Shown here: one piece after another, positions 17,748 to 26,816 of the stretch | Layout: the number at the start of each line of letters is the position of its first letter | Numbering within the stretch: the stretch's first letter is position 1 | Source of the DNA: CAVRUZ01 sp963724495 | GTDB taxonomy: Bacteria; Actinomycetota; Actinomycetes; Propionibacteriales; DAIQRJ01 | Assembly: GCA_963724495.1 (NCBI GenBank) | Contig: CAVRUZ010000002.1 | Location: 1,302,001-1,366,000, forward strand | Reading direction: 5' to 3' | DNA length: 64,000 nt | Made by a program: the position numbers and the translations under genes | Notes under the pieces: generated by a model | Told to the model about the DNA's origin: nothing | The model's database searches: none | What the model saw: only the letters and a program-made list of their open reading frames with translations

Positions 17748-19621
17748 GTGGTCGCTGGGACCGTCGTCACTGTGACCGCCGGACCGTTCGTCCCCTCCAC
17801 CGCGAGGGACAGGGCAGCGGGTGCCGTGCTGACCACGTCGCGCGGCGCCCGGCGCGAGGTCGTGGGGCAGGCGAGCTTCGACGAACTCGGCACGCGATTG
17901 GCGGACACCACCTTCTGCGTTGTCGACCTCGAGACAACCGGTCAGGCACCGCGCACCGGCGGCGGCATCACCGAGGTCGGGGCGGTCAAGGTTCGGCATG
18001 GCGAGGTTCTGGGCGAGTTCCAGACTCTCGTCGACCCAGGCGAGCCGGTGCCGGCCTTCATCTCGACGCTCACCGGCATCACCGACGGCATGGTGTTCGG
18101 GCAGCCCCGGATCACGTCGGTGCTGCCCGCCTTCCTCGAATTCGCGCGCGGCTGCGTCCTCGTCGCCCACAACGCGCCGTTCGACATCGGGTTCCTCACC
18201 GCAGCCGCGGCCGAGCAGGACCTTGCCTGGCCCGGCTTCGACGTCATCGACACCGCGGTCCTCGCCCGGCGTGTGCTGAACCGCGACGAGGTTCCCAACT
18301 GCAAGCTCGCGACCCTCGCCGTCTACTTCCACGCCACCACCCGGCCGGTGCATCGGGCGCTCGATGACGCCCGCGCCACCGTCGACGTGCTGCACGGGCT
18401 CATCGAACGTCTCGGCGGACTCGGCGTGCACACCGTCGAGGAGTTGCGCTCGTTCTCGGCCCGCGTCTCCGACGCGCAGCGCCGCAAGCGGCACCTCGCC
18501 GACGGCATCCCCGAGGAGCCCGGCGTGTACCTGTTCCTCGACCGGAGCGAGCGCGTGCTCTACGTGGGCACCTCGGGCAACCTGCGCAAGCGGGTGCGGT
18601 CGTACTTCACCGCGGCCGAGACCAGGACGCGCATCGGCGAGATGGTCGGACTGGCCGCGGAGGTCCGGACGATCAGCTGTGCGACGCCGCTGGAGGCGCA
18701 GGTGCGCGAACTTCGGCTGATCCACGCGCACAAGCCTCGGTACAACCGGCGGTCGAAGTTCCCCGAGCGACAGGTGTGGCTCAAGGTCACGGTCGAACCG
18801 TTCCCCCGCCTGTCGATGGTGAAGAAGGTCGGCGACGACGGGGCGACCTACCTCGGCCCGTTCGGGTCCCGCCGGGCAGCGGAGCAGGCAGCGACGGCCA
18901 TGCACGAGGCCACCAAGATCCGCCAGTGCGGTGGCCGGCTGGCGAAGAACCCGCGGATGTCGCCGTGTGCGCTGGCCGAGATGGGTCGCTGCCTCGCTCC
19001 GTGCGACGGCCATCTCAGCGTCGAGGAGTACGAGGTCGAGGTGCAACGGCTGCGGGAGGCCATCTCCGCCAGCCCCGTAGGCATCGTCCGGTCGCTGCTG
19101 CGCCGGATCAGGAGGCTCGCGTCGGGCGAGCGGTTCGAGGAAGCCAGCCGGCACCGCGACCGAATGGCCGCGTTCCTGCAGGCGGCCGAGCGGACCCAGC
19201 GCCTGCGCCCGGTCGCCGAGGCGGCCCAGATCGTGGCGGCCAGGCGGCGCGAACCAGGTGGTTACGACCTGCACGTCATCCGCTACGGGCGCCTCGCCGC
19301 GGCCGGGTTCGCCCCACCGGGAACCGACCCATGCCGGTCGTCGCCTCGCTGCTGACCTCCGCCGAGACCGTGCCGGCGCCGACGACACCGCCGCTGCCGG
19401 CCGGCTCGATCGAGGAGGCCGAGATCCTCACCCGCTGGCTCGACACCGTGGGGGTCCGGCTGATCAGTGTGGAGGGTGAGCTCGCCTGTCCGGTCGCGGG
19501 TGCGGGGTCGCTCAAGGGGGCGCTGCAGCAGGCTTACGCTGGCCGCGAGACCATCGCCTACTCGGGCATCCGGCACGGCGACGGCCGGCGTGGCCGAACC
19601 GAGCATCGCCCGCCCAGGTGA
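17748..19621 (+). CDS. DEDDh exonuclease fused to GIY-YIG (UvrC-like) endonuclease (one frameshift)
   Basis: The N-terminal domain (about residues 45-215) is a DnaQ-type 3'-5' exonuclease with all DEDDh residues: VDLETTG, HNAPFD and HRALDDA. The middle domain (about 245-330) is a GIY-YIG nuclease like the N-terminal domain of UvrC (PGVYLFLD ... VLYVGTSGNLRKRV). The later region (CALAEMGRCLAPCDG) also resembles UvrC. No helix-hairpin-helix domain is seen. The frame breaks near 19325; the next frame continues with MPVVASLLTSAETVPAP to 19621. This fusion is a recurring actinobacterial architecture (Rv2191-like). Role inferred as DNA repair or DNA end processing. The GTG at 17748 is the outer start; a GTG at 17772 is also possible. 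Confidence 0.82.
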
Positions 19622-19636
19622 CCCGACGGAGGACCT

Positions 19637-19918
19637 GTGATCACCGCCATCGTGTTCGTCGAGGCCGACACCGCGCGCATTCCCGAGGTCGCCGAGGAGA
19701 TCGCAGCCCTGCCCGGCGTCACCGAGGTGTATTCGGTGACCGGCACGATCGACCTCGTCGTGATCGTCCGCGTGCGCGACAACGAGGCGGTGGCAGACGT
19801 GGTGGCCGATCGGCTGAACAAGGTCGACGGCGTCCTCGACACCGAGACCCATATCGCTTTCAAGAGCTACTCCCGGCACGACCTCGAGGCCGCGTTCAGC
19901 CTCGGCGCCGAGTCCTGA
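19637..19918 (+). CDS. Stand-alone Lrp/AsnC-type RAM ligand-binding domain protein
   Basis: 93 residues with the beta-alpha-beta fold sequence of the Lrp/AsnC effector domain (RAM): ITAIVFVEADTARIPEVAEE, LPGVTEVYSVTGTIDLVVIV, then a C-terminal helix and strand. There is no DNA-binding helix-turn-helix. Such stand-alone RAM proteins are thought to bind amino acids and may influence a partner protein; function here is unknown. It begins just after the nuclease gene and precedes a PLP aminotransferase, which makes an amino-acid-sensing role plausible but unproven. Confidence 0.85.
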   Translation: MITAIVFVEADTARIPEVAEEIAALPGVTEVYSVTGTIDLVVIVRVRDNEAVADVVADRLNKVDGVLDTETHIAFKSYSRHDLEAAFSLGAES

Positions 19919-19935
19919 CGGCGGTGAGAGAGCCT

Positions 19936-19956
19936 CTCCAGGGCTGAAACCTGGAG
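19936..19956 (+). terminator. Short hairpin after the Lrp-type gene
   Basis: Arms CTCCAGG (19936-19942) and CCTGGAG (19950-19956) pair perfectly around a 7-nt loop, 18 nt after the stop and 36 nt before the aminotransferase start. The stem is short and has no U-tract. Confidence 0.4.
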
Positions 19957-19991
19957 GCACGAACGCGAGCCGGCTGCCAGACTCGGGCGGT

Positions 19992-21215
19992 ATGCGCCCC
20001 ATCGTCCAGTCGGCCAAGCTGCAGCACGTTCGCTACGACATCCGTGGGCCGATCCTGCTCGAGGCACAGCGGCTGGAGGCCGAGGGGCACCGGATCCTCA
20101 AGCTCAACATCGGAAACCCGGCACCGTTCGGGTTCGAGGCGCCCGAGGCCATCCTGCGCGACATGATCCACCACCTGCCGAACGCGCAGGGGTACTCCGA
20201 CTCGCGTGGCATCTACTCCGCGCGCACCGCGGTGACGAGCTTCTACCAGTCCGAAGGACTCACCGACGTCACCGTCGAGGACGTCTTCATCGGCAACGGC
20301 GTGTCCGAGATGATCACGATGGTGCTGCAGGCGTTCACCGACAACGGCAACGAGATCCTCGTACCCGCGCCGGACTATCCGTTGTGGACGGCCGCGGTGT
20401 CGCTGGCCGGTGGCACGCCGGTCCACTACCGCTGCGACGAGGCCGACGGCTGGAACCCCGACCTCGACGACATCGAGTCCCGGATCACCCCGAACACCCA
20501 CGCTCTGGTGGTGATCAACCCCAACAACCCCACCGGTGCGGTGTACTCCCGCGACATCGTCAAGGGCCTGGTCGACATCGCCCGGCGGCACGACCTGGTG
20601 CTGATGGCCGACGAGATCTACGAGAAGGTCCTGTTCGACGACGCGGTGCACCACCACGTCGCGACGTTCGCCGGCGACGACGTGCTGTGCCTGACCTTCT
20701 CGGGCCTGTCCAAGGCCTACCGCGTGGCCGGCTACCGCAGTGGCTGGGTGGTCGTGACCGGTGCACGCGAGCGCGCGAGCAACTTCCTCGAGGGCCTCAC
20801 TCTGCTGGCGAACATGCGGATGTGTGCCAACGTCCCGGCCCAGCACGCGATCCAGACGGCGCTCGGCGGCTACCAGTCGATCAACGACCTGATCCACGGC
20901 GACGGGCGGTTGGTCCAGCAGCGCAACGTCGCCACCGACCTGCTCAACGCCATCCCCGGCGTCACCTGCGTCAAGCCGATGGGCGCGCTCTACACGTTCC
21001 CCCGGCTCGATCCCGAGGTGTATCCGATCGTCGACGACGAGCGCTTCGTCATCGATCTCCTGCGCGCCAAGAAGATCCTCGTGAGCCACGGCAGCGGGTT
21101 CAACTGGTTCGAGCCGGATCACTTCCGGCTGGTGACGCTGCCCTCGGTGGCCGACCTCACGGATGCGATCGGCCGCATCGCCGAGTTCCTCCCCGGGTAC
21201 AGCCAGACCGCATGA
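19992..21215 (+). CDS. alaA: Pyridoxal-phosphate aminotransferase, alanine aminotransferase type
   Basis: 407-residue fold-type I aminotransferase. N-terminal substrate-arm residues resemble AlaA (YDIRGPILLEA). PLP-site motifs are present: GNGVSEMI, PDYPLWTAAV, NPNNPTGAVYS, the DEIYEKVLFD strand and the Schiff-base lysine in FSGLSKAYRVAGYRSGW. The AlaA/YfbQ group converts pyruvate plus glutamate to alanine plus 2-oxoglutarate; that substrate assignment is by family resemblance. It could be co-regulated with the Lrp-like sensor upstream. Start, length and ending are all normal. Confidence 0.88.
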   Translation: MRPIVQSAKLQHVRYDIRGPILLEAQRLEAEGHRILKLNIGNPAPFGFEAPEAILRDMIHHLPNAQGYSDSRGIYSARTAVTSFYQSEGLTDVTVEDVFIGNGVSEMITMVLQAFTDNGNEILVPAPDYPLWTAAVSLAGGTPVHYRCDEADGWNPDLDDIESRITPNTHALVVINPNNPTGAVYSRDIVKGLVDIARRHDLVLMADEIYEKVLFDDAVHHHVATFAGDDVLCLTFSGLSKAYRVAGYRSGWVVVTGARERASNFLEGLTLLANMRMCANVPAQHAIQTALGGYQSINDLIHGDGRLVQQRNVATDLLNAIPGVTCVKPMGALYTFPRLDPEVYPIVDDERFVIDLLRAKKILVSHGSGFNWFEPDHFRLVTLPSVADLTDAIGRIAEFLPGYSQTA

Positions 21216-21302
21216 TCGGAAGAACCGCCTGACCCGCGGGCGGTCGGCCTGCACCCGGCGAACCCCTGGCGGCCCACCCACCGGTCAGTAAGGTCGGGCG
21301 AT

Positions 21303-22497
21303 ATGAGCCAGGCCCCCGCGGGGTGGTACCCCGACCCCAGCGGCATCCCCAACGCGTTCCGGTGGTGGAACGGCGCGTTCTGGACCACGGCCCTGAGCGC
21401 CTCGGCCGGCGCACCCGCTCCGGTGAACCCCGCACCCGCCCAAGGTGCCGGCGGGTCGATCGGTGGTGCAGCAGTCCAGCGCAGGATCGGCAGGCACCGA
21501 CTACACGCCCGGGCAGTCGGCAGTCCAGGGCGGATCCGGCGGTCAGCCACACCCCGGCCCCGACTACGAGCCGGCCGCCTGGCGCCTGACACCGGGGAGC
21601 TCCCCCGAGTACGGGCCAGGCGGGCCGCTGCCACCGGCGCACGGCAGCGGGGGCATGAGCACCCGGGCCGTCGTGGCGGTCTTCGCCGGGGTGTTCGTGG
21701 CCGCGGTCCTCGCCGGTGGGCTGTATCTGGCGCTGAACAACCGGGGCGAACCCGGACCGCCAAGGCCTACGACCGCGCAGCGGTCACCCGGCCCGGCCAG
21801 TCCCACCACGCTTGCGACACCGGGCCAGACGCCGACTCCGGGCCAGACTCCGCCCGCCACGCCCGGGCAGACGCCGGAAGCCACACCCGGGCAGACCCCG
21901 CCCGCCACTCCGGGCCAGACCCCCTTGCCGACTCCTGGTCAGACCCCGGGTAGCCCGCCGCCACAGCCGCAGCCGCCGCAGCAACCGTTCTTTGAGGCTC
22001 ACTTCGAGTTCGACGAGCCGGGCTCGCCGTGGGAGGAGGAACAGCTGAACGGACTGCTCGGCGCGACCGTGTGGCAGTGGCAGGGCTTCAGCATGACGAC
22101 CGAGAAGGACTATGACCCTCCCGGCACCGAGGACTGGCGAGCGATCATGATCTCCGGGACGCCCTCCGCCGACTTCGGCATCCAGGACAACCCGCAGAAG
22201 GGGCTGCGAGCCTTCTCCGACTGGTACCGCGGGTCGTTCTTCGCCGGCGCCGAGGTCAAGGTCACGCAGAAGTCGTCGAAGAAGGTCACGATCGACGGCG
22301 AGGAGGCCTGGCAGCTCGTCCTCGACTACTCCTACAAGGTGCCCGGGCTCAGGGCGACCTCCGAACGAGTGACGATGGTGGGGATGCGCACTCCCACCGA
22401 CGGTCCGGCTCTCTTCATGGCCAGCATCCCGAACACGCACAGCGCCCAGAGCAAGGCCGTTGCCGCCGCGATCAAGTCGCTCAGGGTCGTTCAGTAA
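21303..22497 (+). CDS. DUF2510 membrane protein with TPGQTP repeats (frameshifted)
   Basis: The N terminus AGWYPDPSG, then RWWNGAFWT, is the DUF2510 signature, a small motif found in actinobacterial membrane proteins. A proline-rich cytoplasmic stretch follows, then one transmembrane helix (AVVAVFAGVFVAAVLAGGLYL). Beyond it lies an outside-facing linker of about six TPGQTP-type repeats, then a C-terminal domain of about 170 residues without a name I recognise. The orientation suggests cytoplasmic DUF2510 and an extracellular C-terminal domain. One frame change near 21460 joins the first and second parts. Its stop overlaps the trpD stop by 7 nt on the opposite strand. Confidence 0.7.
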
Positions 22498-23558
22498 GCA
22501 GGATTGTTCACGTAGCTCGGCATCGCGGCGACCCACGAGGCCAGCAGGTCCTTGGCCGCTCCGGAGTCGATCGCCTCGGTGGCCCGGTCCAGTCCCTCAC
22601 GCAGGCGCGGTACCAGGTCGGCTGCCGACGGCGTCGCTGCGGCAATCGCCGCCGCGGCGTTGAGCAGCACGACGTCGCGCACCGGACCGTTCTCGCCGGA
22701 CATCACCCGGTGCACCATCGCCGCGTTGGCCTCGGCATCCCCGCCCCGAAGTGACGCGGGCGGAACCGGGCCGATGCCGAGGTCGGCCGGGTCGAGGGTC
22801 TCGGTGTGCACGCCGCCGGCATCGATCACGCAGACGGTCGACGTGGTGGTCGTGGTGAGCTCGTCCAGCCCGTCGTCGCCGCGAAAGACCAGGCCGTCCT
22901 GGCCACGGCCGGCGATCACACCGGCGATCACCTCGAGCATGTGCCGAGACGCCACCCCGATCGCGTAGTGCGGTGGCTGTGCCGGGTTGGTGAGCGGCCC
23001 GAGGTTGTTGAACACCGTCGGGACGCCGAGCTCGCGACGCGGCCCGGCCGCGAACCGCAGGGCCGGATGGAAGGCGGGTGCGAAGCAGAACGTGATGCCG
23101 GCGCGGCCGGCCACGTCGACCACCTGCTGTGGTTCGAGATCGAGCCTGATGCCGAGCAGTTCGAGCACGTCGGCCGTTCCCGCCGAGGACGAGGCCGACC
23201 GGTTGCCGTGCTTGACCACCGGCACGCCGGCGCCCGCAGCCACGATCGCCGCCATCGTCGAGACGTTGTAGGTGTGCGCGAGGTCGCCGCCGGTGCCCAC
23301 GACGTCGACAGCGGGCAGGTCGACGGTGATGCGGTTGCCGGCCGACAGCATCGCCGTCGCCAGGCCGGTGACCTCCTCGACGGTCTCGCCCTTGGCCCGC
23401 AGCGCCACGGCGAAGCCGGCGATCTGCGCGTCGGTGGCCGCGCCGGCGAGGATCTCCCCCATCGCCCAGGTGGAGGACGCCGTGCTGAGCGACTCCCCGG
23501 CCAGCAACGAGCCCAGCAGGGTGCGCCAGGTCAGCTCGCCGGATGTCGAGGTCGTCAT
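22491..23558 (-). CDS. trpD: Anthranilate phosphoribosyltransferase
   Basis: TrpD transfers phosphoribose from PRPP to anthranilate in tryptophan synthesis. Family motifs are present: the PRPP-binding VDVVGTGGDLAHTYNVST, VKHGNRSASSSAGTADVLE, a phosphate-site FAPAFHPALR and NNLGPLTNP. Length of 355 residues is normal. The ATG at 23558 is chosen because upstream in-frame sequence carries no conserved residues. No other trp genes adjoin it, which is usual in actinobacteria, where trpD sits apart next to ctaE. It runs leftward and overlaps the DUF2510 gene tail to tail. Confidence 0.93.
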   Translation of the reverse strand: MTTSTSGELTWRTLLGSLLAGESLSTASSTWAMGEILAGAATDAQIAGFAVALRAKGETVEEVTGLATAMLSAGNRITVDLPAVDVVGTGGDLAHTYNVSTMAAIVAAGAGVPVVKHGNRSASSSAGTADVLELLGIRLDLEPQQVVDVAGRAGITFCFAPAFHPALRFAAGPRRELGVPTVFNNLGPLTNPAQPPHYAIGVASRHMLEVIAGVIAGRGQDGLVFRGDDGLDELTTTTTSTVCVIDAGGVHTETLDPADLGIGPVPPASLRGGDAEANAAMVHRVMSGENGPVRDVVLLNAAAAIAAATPSAADLVPRLREGLDRATEAIDSGAAKDLLASWVAAMPSYVNNPAY

Positions 23559-23574
23559 GGCGGGGAGACGCGGA

Positions 23575-24024
23575 TCAGGTGCGGTTGAGGTCGCCGCCGG
23601 TAGCGGCATCAACCCCGAGCCGGCTGCGGAGCAGGGCAACGGTCTTCTCGGTGAGCTCGAACGGGTTGACCGGATGCGCGACCACAGCCTCGGCCCGAGC
23701 CCAGGTGGCCAGCCAGGCGTCCTGCGGGCGGCCCATGAGCACGAGCACCGGCGGCGCCTGGAAGATCTCGTCCTTGAGCTGGCGGCAAAGACCGATCCCA
23801 CCCGAGGGGACGGCTTCGCCGTCGAGGATCGCGAGGTCGATCGTCCCGGAGTCCAGCTGGACGAGCGCTGCAGGCTGGGTGGCGCACTCCACGAAGTCCA
23901 GCGGGGGCAAGGTCTCGTCCGGGCGGACACCCAGCGCCATCGTCACTCGGGCGCGGATGTTGCGGTCGTCGGAGTAGACCAGCACCTTCACGGATGTCTT
24001 CGCCGAGACTGACTCGCTGACCAT
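23575..24024 (-). CDS. Stand-alone receiver-like domain protein (pseudo-receiver)
   Basis: About 150 residues with the CheY-like alternation VKVLVYSDDRNIRARV, a potential acceptor aspartate in DLAILDGEAV and a terminal VNPFELTEKTVALL helix. The conserved lysine before the last helix is replaced: the site reads VVAHPVNPF where K-P is usual. There is no output domain. Phosphorylation-dependent switching is therefore doubtful. It lies between trpD and the divergently transcribed cytochrome oxidase gene. The start ATG at 24024 is preferred over 24042, since it directly precedes the domain. Confidence 0.75.
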   Translation of the reverse strand: MVSESVSAKTSVKVLVYSDDRNIRARVTMALGVRPDETLPPLDFVECATQPAALVQLDSGTIDLAILDGEAVPSGGIGLCRQLKDEIFQAPPVLVLMGRPQDAWLATWARAEAVVAHPVNPFELTEKTVALLRSRLGVDAATGGDLNRT

Positions 24025-24198
24025 CCGGCTGCCTCCCCGCACGAACGCAATCGACTACCCCTGAAACGGCGTCTGCGCATGCTAGTCGCCCGCCTGCCGG
24101 GCGCACCCAACGCGTGCCCGGACGGGTCTGCCGCAGTCGACCCGACCTCCCCGGGAGTCGCCGTGTGCAACGACGGCGTGGTTGGGCATAATCACCGC

Positions 24199-24837
24199 GT
24201 GGCCAGCACAACCGTCGAACCGATCGCCCGCACGACCGGCATCCATGGCCGGCCGTCGATGGTGTCGGTGGGCACCATCGTCTGGCTCGCGAGCGAGTTG
24301 ATGTTCTTCGCCGCGCTGTTCGCCACCTGGTTCACGATCCGCTCGCATGCCCCCGAGCTGTGGGCAGAGGAGAGCGCCGGGCTGAACTTCCCGTACGCAC
24401 TCGGGAACACCACGATCCTGGTCCTGAGCTCGGTCACCTGCCAGATGGGCGTGTTCGCTGCCGAGCGCGGTGAGGTCGGCAGGTCCGGCTCGCTCCTGGA
24501 CCTGCGGAAGTGGGGCCTGCGCGAGTGGTTCACCTTGACCTTCGTGATGGGCGCCGTGTTCGTCGCCGGCCAGGCGACGGAGTACGCCCACCTGGTGCAC
24601 GAAGGTCTCGGGATGGCGACCAACGGCTACGGCTCGATCTTCTACCTGGCAACGGGATTCCACGGCCTGCACGTCACCGGCGGCCTGTTCGCGTTCCTGC
24701 TCGTGCTCGGCCGCACGTTCCTCGCGAAGCGGTTCACCCACGAGCAGGCCGTGTCGGCCATCGTGGTGTCGTACTACTGGCACTTCGTGGATGTGGTGTG
24801 GATCGCTCTGTTCGCCACTATCTACGTGCTGAAATAG
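24199..24837 (+). CDS. ctaE: Cytochrome c oxidase subunit III (aa3-type)
   Basis: About 212 residues with five to seven hydrophobic helices. Subunit III landmarks are WLASELMFFAALFATWF, QATEYAHL, YLATGFHGLHVTGG and SYYWHFVDVVWIALF. It forms part of the aa3 oxidase that in actinobacteria is bound to the bc1 complex. It is placed directly before qcrCAB, the standard actinobacterial order. The GTG at 24199 gives the usual short N terminus; longer in-frame upstream sequence is not conserved in type. The remaining oxidase subunits lie at 33.6-36.6 kb. Confidence 0.93.
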   Translation: MASTTVEPIARTTGIHGRPSMVSVGTIVWLASELMFFAALFATWFTIRSHAPELWAEESAGLNFPYALGNTTILVLSSVTCQMGVFAAERGEVGRSGSLLDLRKWGLREWFTLTFVMGAVFVAGQATEYAHLVHEGLGMATNGYGSIFYLATGFHGLHVTGGLFAFLLVLGRTFLAKRFTHEQAVSAIVVSYYWHFVDVVWIALFATIYVLK

Positions 24838-24900
24838 CCGCGGCCCGGCAGGGTTGCGCGGACCAGGTTCGTCATGACGGCTAAGGACGGAGCACCACCT

Positions 24901-25770
24901 GTGAGAGGCGCCTTGCTACTTGGCGGACCAGGGCATGGCCGCCGCCGCGGGCCGCTCCGCCGGGGCAACCGCCGCCGCGGCGGCGTCCTGGTGGTTCTCC
25001 TGACGCTGATGCTGTTCGCTGCGACCTACGCGGCCCTCGCGCCCACACCGCGGGCCGATGCCGACCCGGCCGACCCCGAACTGGTGGCGCAGGGCAAGCG
25101 GCTGTTCGAGGTGTCGTGCGCCAGCTGCCACGGAGTCTCCGGCGAGGGGATGAACACCTCCGGCGAGAGCGACACCAGCTACGGTCCGTCGCTGCTCGGC
25201 GTCGGCGCTGCGGCCGTCGACTTCCAGGTCGGAACCGGCCGGATGCCGATGATGCAGGCCGGACCCGAGGCGGTCCGCAAGCCGCCGGCGATGAGCCCGG
25301 AGGAGACCAGGGCGCTCGCCGCATACGTGTCGACGTTCCAGCCCGGTCCACCCATCCCGACGGCTGAAGAGGTGAACCCGGAGGGCGTCTCCGACGCCGA
25401 CCTCGCCGAAGGTGGGGAGTTGTTCCGCACCAACTGCGCCGGCTGTCACAACTTCGTCGGCCGCGGCGGTCCGCTGCCCGACGGCCGGGTGGCGCCGCCG
25501 CTGCAGGGCGTCGAACCGGTCCACATGTTCGAGGCGATGGTCACCGGCCCACAGCAGATGCCGGTGTTCTCCAACCAGGTCATCACTCCTGAGGACAAGC
25601 GCAACATCATCGCCTACCTCAAGCACGTGGAGGCGCAGCCCTCCGACGGCGGGCTGACGCTGGGTGCACTGGGCCCGGTCCCCGAGGGCCTCTGGGCATG
25701 GATCGCCGGCGTCGGCGTGTGCATCGTGATCGCTGTCTGGCTCGGCGCGAAGGGAGCGCGGTCAAGGTGA
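24901..25770 (+). CDS. qcrC: Diheme cytochrome c subunit of the bc1 complex
   Basis: Two heme-binding motifs, CASCH (about residue 77) and CAGCH (about 180), each in a cytochrome c domain, with distal methionines in MPMM and MPVF. One helix near the N terminus (VLVVLLTLMLFAATYAAL) and one at the C terminus (WAWIAGVGVCIVIAVW) anchor it. This is the actinobacterial QcrC (cytochrome cc), which transfers electrons directly to the aa3 oxidase without a soluble cytochrome c. The GTG at 24901 has GGAG 8 nt upstream, so it is preferred over an ATG at 24874. Its stop overlaps qcrA (GTGA). Confidence 0.93.
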   Translation: MRGALLLGGPGHGRRRGPLRRGNRRRGGVLVVLLTLMLFAATYAALAPTPRADADPADPELVAQGKRLFEVSCASCHGVSGEGMNTSGESDTSYGPSLLGVGAAAVDFQVGTGRMPMMQAGPEAVRKPPAMSPEETRALAAYVSTFQPGPPIPTAEEVNPEGVSDADLAEGGELFRTNCAGCHNFVGRGGPLPDGRVAPPLQGVEPVHMFEAMVTGPQQMPVFSNQVITPEDKRNIIAYLKHVEAQPSDGGLTLGALGPVPEGLWAWIAGVGVCIVIAVWLGAKGARSR

Positions 25771-26816
25771 GCACCCCCCAGCCGCCCAGCGGCACCGAGG
25801 TGGAGCGCCGGGACGAGCACATCGAGATCGACGCGCCGGGTGCGAGCACGGACCCGATCGCCGACCCGGGCATCGAAGAACACATCCCGCGGCTCACCGA
25901 CGTCGACGAGGGTGCGGCGAAGCGGGTCGAGCGCCAGATCGCGCTGATGCTGACCCTGTCGGCCGTGGCCTCGCTGCTCTTCGTGGTGTCCTACTTCGCG
26001 GTCCCGCACGACGCAGCGTGGTTCGGCATCGGTGCCCTCAACCTGAGTCTGGGTGTCACCCTCGGCATGGGTCTCCTGCTCATCGGCCTCGCCGCGATCC
26101 AGTGGGCCAAGAAGCTGATGACCGACCACGAGGTCGTCGAGGAACGGCACGTGGTCGGCACGTCCGAGGAGGAGAAGACCGAAGTTCTGGGGATGCTCGA
26201 CGAGGGCGCGGAGGAGTCGCAGTTGGGCCGTCGCCCGCTCATCCGCAGCACGCTGCTCGCATCGCTCGGACTGCTGGTCATCCCCCCGGTCATCCTGCTG
26301 AAGGACCTCGGTCCGCTGCCCGGAGACGCGCTGTCGCACACGATCTGGCAGCGCGGCATTCGCATCGTCAACGACGTCACGCTGCGGCCGCTGAAGCTGT
26401 CCGACCTCCAGCTGGGGCAGTTGGTGAACGCGGTACCGGAGAACCTCGACGAGCTCGAAGGGGCCGAGTACCAGAACGCCAAGGGCAAGGCGGCCGTGAT
26501 CCTGGTGCGCATGCTGCCTGGCGACATCAAGGCGCTTCCCGAGCGGAGCAGCTGGGCCATCAACGGGGTCATGTGCTTCTCCAAGATCTGCACCCACGTC
26601 GGCTGCCCGATCAACCTGTACGAGCAGCAGACCCACAAACTGCTCTGCCCGTGCCACCAGTCGACCTTCGACCTCGCCGACAACGGCAAGGTGCTGTTCG
26701 GTCCGGCCGCCCGCCCGTTGCCCCAGCTGCCGATCATGGTCGACGACGAGGGCTATCTTGTTGCCCAGAGCGACTTCACCGAGGCCGTCGGGCCTAGTTT
26801 CTGGGAGCGCGGATGA
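25767..26816 (+). CDS. qcrA: Rieske iron-sulfur subunit of the bc1 complex
   Basis: Actinobacterial QcrA with three predicted membrane helices (about residues 55-75, 85-110 and 165-185). The C-terminal Rieske domain carries CTHVGCP and CPCHQS, the Cys/His ligands of the 2Fe-2S cluster. It passes electrons from menaquinol to QcrC. GTG 25767 overlaps the qcrC stop and TGA 26814-26816 overlaps the qcrB ATG, so the three genes are translationally coupled. Confidence 0.94.
   Translation: MSTPQPPSGTEVERRDEHIEIDAPGASTDPIADPGIEEHIPRLTDVDEGAAKRVERQIALMLTLSAVASLLFVVSYFAVPHDAAWFGIGALNLSLGVTLGMGLLLIGLAAIQWAKKLMTDHEVVEERHVVGTSEEEKTEVLGMLDEGAEESQLGRRPLIRSTLLASLGLLVIPPVILLKDLGPLPGDALSHTIWQRGIRIVNDVTLRPLKLSDLQLGQLVNAVPENLDELEGAEYQNAKGKAAVILVRMLPGDIKALPERSSWAINGVMCFSKICTHVGCPINLYEQQTHKLLCPCHQSTFDLADNGKVLFGPAARPLPQLPIMVDDEGYLVAQSDFTEAVGPSFWERG

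Noticed and set aside
17739..19388. Long (549-codon) antisense ORF opposite the DEDDh-GIY-YIG gene
   Set aside because: It is a high-GC shadow frame: Arg/Gly/His-rich, without motifs, opposite a gene with complete catalytic signatures. The same applies to other long antisense frames (36901-39054, 25614-27299, 15292-16701).
21826..21960. Repetitive DNA that could suggest a CRISPR array or tandem repeat element
   Set aside because: The repeats are in frame and encode TPGQTP units of the DUF2510 protein; there are no spacers of constant length.
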